From: Plantago elongata
Lineage: Eukaryota; Streptophyta; Magnoliopsida; Lamiales; Plantaginaceae
Length of the DNA stretch: 30,548 bases
Direction of reading: 5' to 3'
Assembly: GCA_036897095.1 (NCBI GenBank)
Contig: JAYMSP010001594.1
Coordinates: forward strand, 1-30,548
Made by a program: the position numbers and the translations under genes. This document shows positions 20,640 to 30,336 of this stretch, piece after piece. Numbering within the stretch: the first letter of the stretch is position 1; every line of letters begins with the position of its first letter. The notes under the pieces are model-generated. The model worked only from the letters and a program-made list of their open reading frames with translations. It made no database searches and had not been told where the DNA came from.

Positions 20640-21250
20640 TTTAGATTTTGTCAAATGTCATTCTCCCGACAATAAGTACAAGTCAATTCTCTCACCCATC
20701 AACATCATTTCCCATATCTCAAAAACTCACTACCATCTCTCTCAAATCTCTCTTTCACCTTCACACTCCCACCACCCACCACTGCACCACCATCGTGCTT
20801 CCAAAACAACCGCACCACCACCCTTCCACCCCTGCAACGTCACCATCACTACCTACGCCGCCTTCCACAAATCCACCAGAGGATCCACACCCGACCACCA
20901 CACCCGACCACCACTCGCCTCGATCTCCACCCGACCACCACGACTCTCCGACTACCACCCACACCACGCCACCACTCGCCTCGATCTCCACCCGATCACC
21001 ATGACTCTCCACGTCACCCCGATCAACCGCTCTCCGTCCACCGATCACCACCTCAACTCCGCCGCCCCGATCCACCGCCCACTGCACCACCGTCACTCCA
21101 ACACCACTGCCCTACCACCGAACCACCTCCATATTTGCTCTACCACCCTCCCACAACAACTCTTCCACTCGCCTCTCACCAGAATCGGTCGCTCCTCCAC
21201 TCGTCTAGAACCACCACCCGCCACGCACCTCCTTCCACCTCCCATCGAAA
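20640..21250. repeat. C-rich CCACCACC/CCGACCACCA low-complexity tract
   Basis: The plus strand is dominated by CCACC, CCGACCACCA and CTCGATCTCCACCCGA. The last word recurs near 20917 and 20977, giving an offset of about 60 bp. Open frames (20648-21004, 21001-21327) encode His/Pro/Thr/Ser-rich strings that follow from the repeat. I do not regard them as genes, although a captured and degraded proline-rich coding sequence cannot be excluded. Confidence 0.6.
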
Positions 21251-21437
21251 AGGAATTCTACCGTCCATTGTCTCTGTATAATGGAAATGATTTTAGCAGG
21301 TTGAGAATGGAATCAATTTTAGCATAATGGAATTGATTTTGTCGTCCATTGCTTATTACATTCGTTTACAATTATTTTAGTAGGTTGAGATTGAAAAAAT
21401 GATTCATATAATATCATACAATTTGATACAATTTAGT

Positions 21438-21533
21438 TGTATGATGGAATTGTAAATATACAATTTGACTGTATGATGGATTTGTATAAATGCAATTTGA
21501 CTGTATGATTGAATTACAACATTTAAAATTAGA
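21438..21533. repeat. 32-bp tandem array, three units
   Basis: Units starting TGTATGATGGA or TGTATGATTGA begin at 21438, 21470 and 21502, exactly 32 bp apart. Each continues ATTTGTA...AATTTGAC with small changes. The flanks are AT-rich. Confidence 0.85.
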
Positions 21534-21913
21534 TATTGGACTCTGTAGTATATAATTTGATTATATTATTGTTAATATAAAATACAATAAACATGTATAA
21601 GATTTGACTTCGAAACTACAAACATGCAGTTCAATCGTATACTTAACATATTAACACCTTTTTTTAAGCCTACCTACTAATAATGCTAAGACAACTCGAT
21701 TTAGGAGTCATCCAAGCTCTCAAGATCTCATAAGTTAATTTATATGCTTTCGGTAATTTTGTGGACGAATGCGGGAGAAGGCTTCATCATTGTACTTCTA
21801 TTGAGTTTGAACACATAATGAAGGATGGGAATGAAATTGCTCACTTACACACATAATGTATGGGAATTAATGTAATTTTAATTCTATATTAGACATCAAA
21901 TAATACACTTTGA

Positions 21914-22041
21914 CTATATGATGAAATCGCAAATATATAATATTACTGTATAATGGAATTGCAAATATACATTTTAACTGTATGATGGAATTGTAAATAT
22001 ACATTTTAATTGTACTATGGAATTATGCATATTTAATTAAA
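21914..22041. repeat. 32-bp tandem array, four units (same family)
   Basis: Units starting CTATATGATGAAAT, CTGTATAATGGAAT, CTGTATGATGGAAT and TTGTACTATGGAAT begin at 21914, 21946, 21978 and 22010, again exactly 32 bp apart. The consensus (TGTATGATGGAATTGTAAAT) is shared with the array at 21438. The two arrays are thus pieces of one family. Confidence 0.85.
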
Positions 22042-22083
22042 TTGAAACAAATATATTATTTGAATAATATAAAAATTGCATAT

Positions 22084-23186
22084 GGTTTATCATATAGGTA
22101 ATCATTCAACTAAATGTATTATGCAAAAATATTAATCTAACTATTAACGTTTGGATTATCATATAGGTAATCTCAAGATCCATAGTCACACTTTATTAAC
22201 TAATTGTTTATTCTTTATGTTAAAAATTAATCTAATGTTACTCATTTACTAAAATATCCTGCCACACGTCCACACCTAACTAACTTATTTTCAAAAAATA
22301 TTAATTGAACCATCAAAGTTTGGTTTACCATATATGTAAACTAAAAATTCACAATCACACCTGATGCCATTAGTTAATTAATGCATCATGACGGTTTAAT
22401 CTAAAGATGGTATGTGTGCTATTAATATGATTATCTATGTTGTTGATCAAAACCTCCATGTTGTTTAGCGTTAGAGCTTAGGGTTTAGTGTTTAGGACTT
22501 GTTGCTTATGGCTTATGGCTTAGTATTTAGGTTAAAAATTAGTCTAATGTGACCCATTTACTATAATACCCTACTATCGTCACACCAACACCCTACTAAT
22601 GTTCCAGTCAATTAACAAACCTCTCCATAATCATCAACTAAATGTATTCTGCAAAAATATTAATCTAACTATCAATGTTTGGTTTACCATATAAGCAAAC
22701 TCAAGATTCACAATCACATCTAAAGTCATTAGTTAATAAACGTATCATAACTGTCTAATCTAGATACGGCCTAGCTATGTGTTAGTATCATGATTATCAA
22801 TGTAATTAATCAAAACGACTATGTTGTTCAGTATACAGGACTTCGTGTTTAGGGTTTAGAGTTTAGTGTTTGGGTTAAATATTTTGTCTAATGTTACTCA
22901 TTTACTATAACACCCCACTGTTGCCGCCCAATCTTCCCAACACCTTACCATCGTCATACAACAACCCACCGTCGACTATGTTGTTTAGTACTCAGGGCTT
23001 AGTGTTCGGGGTAAAATTTTTGTCTAATGTAATTCATTTATTACAACACTTTACCATCATCATACCAACACCCATCTAATATTCCAGTCAATCTACAACT
23101 GTCTTTATAATCATCTAAGTGTATTATGGAAAAATATGAATCTAACTATCAAAGTTTGGTTTACCATTTCACAATCACATATGAAG
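22084..23186. repeat. Diverged long tandem repeats, about 360-480 bp period
   Basis: GGTTTACCATAT-type words mark unit starts at 22322, 22681 and 23159, with weaker ones at 22084 and 22153. Each unit carries TCACAATCACATC...CATTAGTTAATAAA, then a GTTTAGGGTTTAG-like segment, then GTCTAATGT.ACTCATTTACTATAACACC, then CATCATACCAACACCC. The longer 478-bp unit contains an extra internal duplication of about 158 bp (starts near 22819 and 22977). The last copy is broken by the LTR at 23187 and resumes at 26146. Confidence 0.8.
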
Positions 23187-23555
23187 TGTAGCGGCCCGGA
23201 TCTGGTTCAGACGTCAAGGTTGTGCCGAATATTCCAAATACATTTATATTAAAATATCAAAACATTATCCGTTACAAACCCAAAGTACTGGATAAGTTGA
23301 AAACAGGAAAACACACTTTTATACTTAATAGATCAGCAGCGGAAATCAGTCAAGTCCGTTTGTCTGCTAGCTACCCAATCCTTTCTTCGTGCTCAAAATC
23401 TGGGAAAGTAAAATTATTGAAACAGAAAGAGTGTCAGTCTAGGACTCAGTGAGGATAATCAAGCGTACATGAAATGCGTATGAATGCAACAATACATCAA
23501 CCCAACACAACACGCCGATCAGGCACTTTCGCAATTAGAGAAAAACGGTATTAAA

Positions 23556-23735
23556 CACTTCAGGATCTGATATCCAAACCGTTTACACGGCACACTTCAG
23601 GATCATAGATCCAAACCGTTTACACGGCAATACACTTCAAGGTCGTAACCCAAACCGTTTACACGACAATACACTTCAGGGTCGTAACCCAAACCGTTTA
23701 CACGGCAATACACTTCAGGGTTGTAACCCAAGTTT
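23556..23735. repeat. 39-bp tandem array inside the LTR, five units
   Basis: CACTTCA begins units at 23556, 23593, 23633, 23672 and 23711 (periods 37, 40, 39, 39). Each unit continues GG(G/A)TCGTAACCCAAACCGTTTACACGG with changes. Because 39 is a multiple of three, the minus strand shows a 13-residue repeat (YCRVNGLGYDPEV) that should not be mistaken for a protein. Confidence 0.9.
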
Positions 23736-25480
23736 TTCAAAAACAGTATACAATTGCTTTTCAAAACAGTTTTTGTGCAATGCAGTTCATGAGGATCAGT
23801 AACAGGATTAATATGCAGGTTTAGTAACATTATCAGTAAACCGGATCAGTAACAGGAGCAGTAAACAGGATCAATAGACAGAACTCAGTGTACAATATGA
23901 ATCAGCAATGGGAGCAATAAAATGTTCAGTCAAGACAGGTGGTGTATCCCAAGTACAGGTCATCTATAGTTTATACAGTTAGAAACCTAACTCGGTAAAC
24001 AAGATCAGAAGACAGGACTCCGTGTACAATATTAATCAGCAATTAGGTTAATAAAATGTTATGTCAATACATGTAAGGTATTCCTAAGTACATGTCATCT
24101 ACAGTTTCTTTTTAGAGATCTAAACTGGTAAACGCGTCGGAGTCGGTTGTCGTCAGGTGTTGAGGTTAGACAATCAGGCATATAAACAGGTACATGAATT
24201 GAAAATGCGAGGAATGAACAGTAGCAAACTTTTTCAGGGTCGGATGCCGAAAGCTCGTAATCACTCACCGTAGATATCTTGCACGTTAGGTGACTCCGAA
24301 ATTCCTGATAAATAAACGAGCAATACTCTCAATTCCAATGCTAAATAGACTCTCGACACTTTTCTTAAATCCGTTTAACTAACGACGTTTTAAGTAGGTT
24401 ATTTTACAAGGTCCTATGACGTACGAACAAACTTAATTTACTATCCGAGTTTTACAATGCTTACAGAATATACGACACTTTAATTAATTAATTAATTAAT
24501 TGACGTTCAAATTAATCGACAAACTTAATAGTTTCCTAGAATTATTTATTTTCTTTGAAACCCGTTAATTCGACCTATTATTTTATTTTCGGGAATTAAA
24601 CCCGACATGTGACCTTTAATCTTTGAATAAATTCTAAAATTATTTATTGCTTTAAAACCGTCAAGGTGACATTTTATTTTATTTTCTAAAATTATATCCA
24701 GTATATTATTCCTAACAGGTGCAATAGATGGCAAGTCTGTCTCAGTATGATAAACCTATATCCGGTATAAGACTCCTAACAGATAAATTCAGACGACAGA
24801 CGACCAGTCTATTTCAGTATAATTTTCCAATCTATAACCGCACAACAGATCAATATAACCGATAATATTATTATAATATAATTTCCTAGTCGACGGCCAG
24901 TCGACGTCTACACGCAACCCAACAGTATATAGTACAATTCAACTCAACAACAATATAACTTAGTCTCAATAACAGTCCGCAGCCTGCGGTAATTGTTCCA
25001 CAATCGACGGCCAGTCGATGCTATATCCGACTACGGTTTAATATTACTGGTTATTCTAATGATCAAACAGTGTAATTTAAATTCCCCAAATTACGATAAT
25101 AATTAACGATAATAACGATAATTAACGATAATTAACCGACAATAACAATAATAAACGGGAAATAACACGACACTAACCGAGCGAGTGTCGAGCGCGAGGC
25201 AAGGTGACAACGACAACGTATCGAGGTGGTGGAGACGGTGCGGTACGGCTGTGAGGAATATTTAATTAATTTCTCGTTCGCTATTCGAATAAAATCGAGA
25301 TACTTACCAGAATACTTTGTCGAGTAAACAACTCTATTCCGGGCAAAATATTCGTCAGTGGTGGTGCCGGTGGCCGGAGCACGGTGGTTGGTGGTGGTTC
25401 GCGGAGGAACATTGGCGGTTGAAGGTTAGAATTCGAGAGGGAAGAAGGAGCAGTGAACGAGTGACAATGGCGCAGGACCG

Positions 25481-25494
25481 GGCTATATATAGCC
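25481..25494 (-). promoter_or_regulatory. Palindromic TATA core of the LTR
   Basis: GGCTATATATAGCC is a perfect 14-bp palindrome in GC-rich surroundings (GACCGG before, GACGGTCGG after). It lies about 650 bp from the proposed 5' end of the minus-strand LTR, a plausible place for the U3 promoter. Because the core is symmetric it cannot by itself show direction. Confidence 0.5.
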
Positions 25495-26190
25495 GACGGT
25501 CGGTGAAGGAGAGGCGGTGCGGCAGTTGGCGCGGCCCTGCCTCGCCGCGTGGCTCGCCCGCCACTCTTCGCTTTCCTTCCGTTGCCACCCGTCCTTTTCC
25601 ACGCGTGAGTTGTCGGGCGGCACCACCATGGCTTGGCGGTCGATGATTGGTCCCCGGTAGCGGCTTGGCACACGGCAGATCGACTTGGCACGGTCGATCG
25701 TCAAATATGGCGGCTTCAATGGTGAAGGAGCAGGCTGCTAACTTAATTTGGGGAAGAAGGCTCCAAAATGACGGCAACGCCCTTAATGAGAAAGGAAGGA
25801 GAAGGAGGCAGGGGTGTAGTGGTAATCTTACCATTATATACACCTGGCTTCTTCTGGCTTCCAAACGACTCGCAAATAAAATCTGGAAAAATGTAAAATC
25901 GATTCCCAGGCCCTTTTCGAGTCGAACTCGAGCCATAGAAAAATTAAAATAAATAATTTTTATTTTATTATCTTTATTATTATTTTATTAATAAACTACT
26001 AAATTTCACTTTAACGTCGAATACGTTCGGTGTTAAAATTCTAACTTCGACTCAATATTATCACGTAATAATTTCGCTCGTGCGAAATAATAAAATAAAT
26101 TTTTAATTAATTTTCACGTAATAAATTCGCGGTTCTTACATGAAGCCATTAGTTAATAAATGCATCACAATAAGGTATATTGTATCATAT

Positions 26191-26228
26191 AAGTTGCATG
26201 ATACATTTATAATTGTATCATGCAACTT
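26191..26228. repeat. Perfect 14-bp inverted repeat, 10-base loop
   Basis: The arms AAGTTGCATGATAC (26191-26204) and GTATCATGCAACTT (26215-26228) are exact reverse complements around the loop ATTTATAATT. The hairpin lies between the end of the solo LTR and the third 32-bp array. It may be an internal part of the same older repeat element. Confidence 0.85.
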
Positions 26229-26275
26229 TCAAAATACAGTATGTTATTATACATTATGTCATGATACATTCCGAT

Positions 26276-26371
26276 TGTATATTGAAACTTCAAAAATATA
26301 GTCTGAGTGTATATTGAAACTTGAAGAATACAGTTTGATTGCATATTTGAACAATAGAAAGAGTTCCAAAA
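26276..26371. repeat. 32-bp tandem array, three units, right of the LTR
   Basis: Units beginning TGTATATTGAAAC, TGTATATTGAAAC and TGCATATTTGAAC start at 26276, 26308 and 26340, again exactly 32 bp apart. The period and the TGTAT start match the arrays at 21438 and 21914, although the inner sequence has drifted. Confidence 0.75.
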
Positions 26372-27062
26372 TTAAATTGTGAAAGAACATCTGAAATTGG
26401 AAAAAAGAAAAGCTATTATGTATATCAACCAATATGTAATAGATAAATTATAAACTTATGAGAAACGGTCTCTAAATTAACTCTCTGGATTGTTTATCTA
26501 GAGACAGTATATGTGTTATTACCATTATATTACTTTCTACAATTTAAGTAAACTTCTTGACCGTATATTTTATCAATATAATTTTTTTTTACATAATAGT
26601 ACATCACATTTTTATTTTTACCGTCACTTTAATAGTACATCAGTTGGCTTTCAACTAGTTAACGTAGACCGTATGACCGTTTATGGACAAGTTACATAGA
26701 TACCATTTCTAATAAGAATTTGTGCAAAAAAAATATTTAGAAAAATGATCTAGTTATTAATGAAAATAGGATATGATATCCATACTTTCAAAATTGATTA
26801 CTATTTGTATTGTCCAAAAACTAAAAAATTATAGTGCTTGTAATATAGTCAAGATTAGTCTCTATTTGTAAAGGACGAAAAAAATGTAAAAATCGGTGTA
26901 ACTCTTACATTTTTATAATTTATATTTTACTTTATATTATTAATTGAAAAATGAGAAACATAATAAATAATATATATAACACAATAGGTGAAATACAAAT
27001 AAAGAAATGATTACAAGAGAAAGAATAAAGCTACTTTCTATAATTTTAGGTAGTTTATTGGG
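26372..27062. other. AT-rich stretch, no gene
   Basis: No recognisable coding or structural RNA. A short direct repeat AATAGTACATCA (26595 and 26631) follows a T run. GTCTCT...AGAGAC words near 26469-26505 can pair weakly. Confidence 0.4.
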
Positions 27063-27326
27063 TTTTTTTTTTCATTTATTTATGAAAGAAAGCCTAAGCT
27101 CTCGGATTTTATATACATATGATAATCATGGCGGTTTGAAGGAATCCGCGTACATCAAAAGTCGCAAGATAATTACATCCTATCAAAATACCCAACTAGC
27201 TTACCTAGCTATCATGGAAACAACATTTACTAAATATACTAGATCCTTGCAAGTCTTAGTCGAATTATATGAGACATACGTGTCAAGAGTCTTTCAAGAG
27301 ATCCCAAAAGCGACGTTCCGTGCCAC

Positions 27327-27416
27327 CGTGCCAAAAAGGCCTGCATATTGACCCTATCTAGCAGTCGACCAAAATGCTACAACCTGTACCTTCATACCGT
27401 GCCAAAAAGGCCTGCA
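27327..27416. repeat. Short direct repeat at the hAT target
   Basis: ACCGTGCCAAAAAGGCCTGCAT occurs twice here, ending at about 27349 and at 27417, roughly 69 bp apart. The hAT inserted into the second copy; its TSD GGCCTGCA is part of the repeat. A looser match, TCAAGAGATCC.AAAAG.GAC, links 27292 with 28607, so the host repeat extends on both sides of the hAT. Confidence 0.75.
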
Positions 27417-27865
27417 TAGGGGTGAACATCGGTCCAGGTCCGGACTGGACCGAGCCTGGTTCGATTTTGGCCCGGACTGGACCGAGCCTGGTTCAATTTT
27501 GGCCCGGACCGATTTTCGGTTTTTTTCAATACCGAGGCTCGGACCGATATTGGATCGGTCTAGGCCCGAACTAGACTAAAAAAGTCAGTCCGATTTCGGG
27601 CTTGGACCGAACAGACCGACTTTTACAAAAAAAAATTTAGAAATCTGGTCACCTACTAGTCTACTACTTAGCTCAACCACTTCTAGCTTCTCCGTTTTAT
27701 ACTCTATAATATTTGCTGCTTCTTCTTAATTCATCACCAAAATCAATTCCAAGCTTACGGTTTTTTCCTTTGTGATCAACAATTCAACATACACTACTTA
27801 TTCATTACTAATTAATTATACACACACACACAGAGAAAGTTGAATTTGATACTCATCATATCGGA

Positions 27866-28002
27866 ATGGCGGAGAAGAAGAGATTTATTGTGGATGTAGA
27901 GCCAAGCCGGCTCAAGGTGGGAGGCCATCGATCGAACCGGTTTATCGGAGTTCTTTTGCTAAGGATGGCTTGCCTCCTCCTATTCCTGGTTTGGACTGTT
28001 GT
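27866..28002 (+). pseudogene. LACS-like: Captured 5' coding fragment of a long-chain acyl-CoA synthetase
   Basis: The reading starts MAEKKRFIVDVEPSRLK at 27866. After a one-base frame change near 27915 it continues GRPSIEPVYRSS and FAKDGLPPPIPGLDCC to about 28002. Plant LACS proteins of the LACS1-5 clade begin with a short variable stretch, then a PSVGPVYRS-x-FAKDG block, then a GLD-x-CWD block. The match stops exactly before the Trp. The remaining about 600 residues, with the AMP-binding motifs, are absent. Upstream 27680-27865 (TCTTCTTAATTCATCACC, CACACACAC, AGAGAAAG) looks like a captured 5' leader. These enzymes activate fatty acids to acyl-CoA for wax, cutin and lipid synthesis; this fragment cannot do so. 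The continuous open frame from the same ATG to 28297 leaves the LACS frame and is not a real protein. Confidence 0.72.
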
Positions 28003-28330
28003 TGTCCTCCCCGCCCTCTCCTTCCTCCCCATCGGCCTCAACCTCACAAACACAAGAATCCGACTACCACCGTCCCTCCGTCTCCACACCCTCCTCTTCC
28101 CCAATCAGATTCCTCACAACCTTCCCCTTCTCCAGCTCAAAATCGGGAGGAAGTCGTCGAGAATCGAGATGTGCGAGTGGACGAGTGAACTGAAGACGCC
28201 GACGACGACGAGAGTGAATGGCGGCGAGATTAGGAGACAGGAGGAAGTCGTCGAGATCGGTGGTGGAAGGAGGCGGTGGCCGGTCGTCGGTAATTGAGGA
28301 GTTGATTTTGGGGCTACTGAGGAGAAAGAG
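28003..28330 (+). other. Unassigned GC-rich interior of the hAT, possibly a second captured segment
   Basis: Right after the LACS match the sequence becomes C-rich (CCTCC, CCGACTACCACCGTCCCTCC), then purine-rich. The word GGAGGAAGTCGTCGAGA occurs twice (about 28148 and 28238). The composition differs from the subterminal CGGTCC zones, so it may come from another host gene. No domain can be named. Confidence 0.4.
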
Positions 28331-28669
28331 TTGCTGAGGAGAAGAGCAGTGCTGACTGCTGAGGAGTTATTTTGGGGTTAGGGTTTTGGAGGAATAGGTG
28401 TATATTGTTAAATTTCGGTCCGGTCGGTGGACACGCAGTTTTGTCGGTTTTTGGACTAGATCGGACCGAGGACCGAAATGTTGAAATCCTCAATATCGAG
28501 GACCGGCCCTAGTCGGTCCCAGACCAGACTGAGGACCGATTTTTCGGTCCGGTTAGGGCCGGTATTTCGGTCCGGTTCGTTTTTTGCTCACCCCTAGGCC
28601 TGCATATCAAGAGATCCTAAAAGAGACAATTACACAGCAATCGATCCATACACAGCAGTCGACAAAAAT

Positions 28670-29050
28670 GCAGACTGCAGACTAAAACCACGGAAATAAA
28701 CGCAGACTGCAGACAACAGTCGACTAAAACGCAGACAGCAAAACCACGGAATTAAACTGCATTGTGGAGCTACAGTCCGCAGACTGCAGGCTGAAACCAA
28801 GGGTGATACAGCTAAAGAAATGAAACTGCAGTGGCCATGAAGCTAAAGAAATGAAACTGCAGTGGCCATGAAGCTAAAGAAATGAAACTGCAATGGAGCT
28901 AAAAAATGAAACTGCAGTTTGAAAGATACTGCAGTGGCCATGAAGCTCCACTAGTTGACAAGAACACCACGGAAAGATACTGCAGTGTGGAACTACAGTC
29001 CGCAGACTGCAGATTGAAGCTGAACCTGGAGCTGAAACTGAAGTTGCAGC
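28670..29050. repeat. CTGCAG-rich minisatellite with 31-bp units
   Basis: GCTAAAGAAATGAAACTGCA begins at 28811, 28842 and 28873 (31-bp period); a shorter fourth copy starts near 28898. Around it AGACTGCAGAC, GCAGTCGAC, CAGTCCGCAGACTGCAG (near 28771 and 28997) and AAAGATACTGCAGTG (near 28922 and 28974) recur. CTGCAG is itself a palindrome, so hairpins are frequent. The minus-strand open frames here (28874-29362) are by-products. Confidence 0.8.
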
Positions 29051-30336
29051 CTGCCAACTGAACTGCAACAACCAATACACAACAGACGATTGTACAAATA
29101 CTGTCCTGAACAGCAGTTGGCCAGTACACCTATTCCTGAATCCTGCATCAAATACAACCAGCCCAACACCCTTATCCTGTTTCTGAATTGTTTCTGCAAC
29201 ATATACCCATCGGATAGATGACTTCAGGCTACACATGCCCAAGCTCATAAACCAGCCCAACACCATTGTTTCCGCAATATACACCATCAGACTGCACAAT
29301 CTCAATCTCAACCAACACATACAACAAAACACCATTATCACCTTTATACTATCGCCAATCAACAGAAATCATGGAAAATATTTATGAGTCCAACACATAG
29401 CCAAATAACAATAGTAATGTTTTTGGGTCTCATTTCTTCTATTTTTGACCTCTTCAGAACTGTATATTCCTTTTTTCTAGTTCTTTCCATTATGAATTTC
29501 TTTTTTAAACTGTGATATTATTTTTTGCAGTCTCCTTCCATTTCTTTTTTCTACTATACCTCCTCCACACCAACTGCAAATGACAAGGGCAAGCTGTATG
29601 TGCATAATGACAGCAAATATGTATGAAATTACTATTGCTTACCCTGAATGCAATAAAATGCAAATGCAGAAGAAATGCCATGACAATGTACAGACATATA
29701 TGGACATATGTGGAAAAGCAAACTGGAAAATAATGGAGAGGGAGGAAGACTCTCCTGCAAACCCAATGTAGCTGTATCAGTTCATACCCAAGATCACATA
29801 TAAAATAAAAGAAGCAATGCATATGCATAAAGAAATTAGATTGTCTGTTCCTCCAAACAAGGCAATCTAATAGACATATGCAAACACCCTTCCCCTTAAG
29901 ATCAACCCCCTGAAAAAGAACACCTGGGAATGAATGAGCAGCTGACAGTTTTCCTTTCATGACCTGTAAACCTATCCTTCTAATGCTTCTTCACTTCTGA
30001 GTATTATCTTTTTTCAGCTCGAGTGCAATATAATCATTTTTTTGGACTAGGTTACCTAACATTTTTTTACCTCCATGTGTTTCACTTTTTTTTATGGGAA
30101 AGCTCTATAGACCAATCAATTTTTTTGGGTCTGCCGCCTTTTTTACCTATTAGCCAGACTTTTTTCTGATATGGAGGGTTTCTACCTATCAAAATAGTAT
30201 CACATAGAAGGAAAAACATTACATCACAAGGTACCATCCTCTATCAATCACCAGAAAAAAGATCATCAGTAGTTCCAACTAATGCCACACACAAGACATA
30301 AACCACCACAAGTTTAAAATTGGAGAAAGAGTGAAA
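29051..30336. other. Non-coding stretch downstream of the RNase H end
   Basis: Pieces of open frame exist on both strands (29505-29960 minus, 29580-29771 plus), but none shows a known domain. T-rich islands lie at 29420-29560 and 30000-30170. If the LINE interpretation is right, this is its 3' untranslated region. Confidence 0.4.

Larger units (their letters stand above)
23182..26145 (-). mobile_element. Solo LTR (LTR retrotransposon), TSD TGAAG
   Basis: The LTR is 23187-26140 (2954 bp). It starts TGTAGCGGCCCGG and ends GGTTCTTACA on the plus strand, with TGAAG at 23182-23186 and 26141-26145 as a perfect 5-bp target duplication. Read on the minus strand it starts TGTAAGAACC and ends CGGGCCGCTACA, a form common among long Ty3/gypsy (chromovirus-like) LTRs; the orientation and family are inferred. 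No gag-pol domain, second LTR, primer site or polypurine tract is present, so it is a solo LTR left by recombination. Open frames within it, including minus-strand ones at 25281-25936, show no retroviral domain. The broken tandem-repeat copy rejoins across the insertion, confirming both edges. Confidence 0.88.
27409..28604 (+). mobile_element. Non-autonomous hAT element (Pack-hAT) with 8-bp TSD
   Basis: The element is 27417-28596 (1180 bp). Its ends are TAGGGGTGAACA and, reverse-complemented from the right, TAGGGGTGAGCA: 11 of 12 bases match and agree with the hAT pattern (T/C)AGGGGTG. GGCCTGCA flanks it at 27409-27416 and 28597-28604, the 8-bp duplication expected of hAT. Subterminal regions on both sides are crowded with CGGTCCGG, CGGACCGA and GGACCGA words, the usual transposase-binding clusters. 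A 32-bp direct repeat (CGGACTGGACCGAGCCTGG at 27441 and 27473) lies in the left end. No transposase is present; the interior holds a host gene fragment, so it needs a helper. The perfect TSD suggests a young insertion. Confidence 0.9.

Noticed and set aside
20648..21004. 118-codon Pro/His/Thr-rich frame, like a proline-rich cell-wall protein
   Set aside because: There is no signal peptide and no regular Pro motif, and overlapping frames of the same kind occur on both strands. It is better explained by CCACC repeats.
21438..22041. Regular repeats resembling a CRISPR array
   Set aside because: The units are directly contiguous with no unique spacers, and the sequence is plant nuclear DNA.
25281..25936. 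Overlapping long frames on both strands
   Set aside because: They lie inside the LTR in GC-rich leader sequence and show no domain or consistent codon pattern.
27007..27351. 114-codon frame starting MITRERIKLLSIILGSLLGFFF
   Set aside because: It runs through the T10 run taken as a LINE tail and into repeat DNA; no domain or homologue is recognised.
27866..28297. 143-codon open frame resembling a membrane protein (LLLRMACLLLFLVWTVVVLPAL)
   Set aside because: The apparent membrane helix is the LACS coding sequence read out of frame after a one-base shift; the true homologous reading lies in the next frame.
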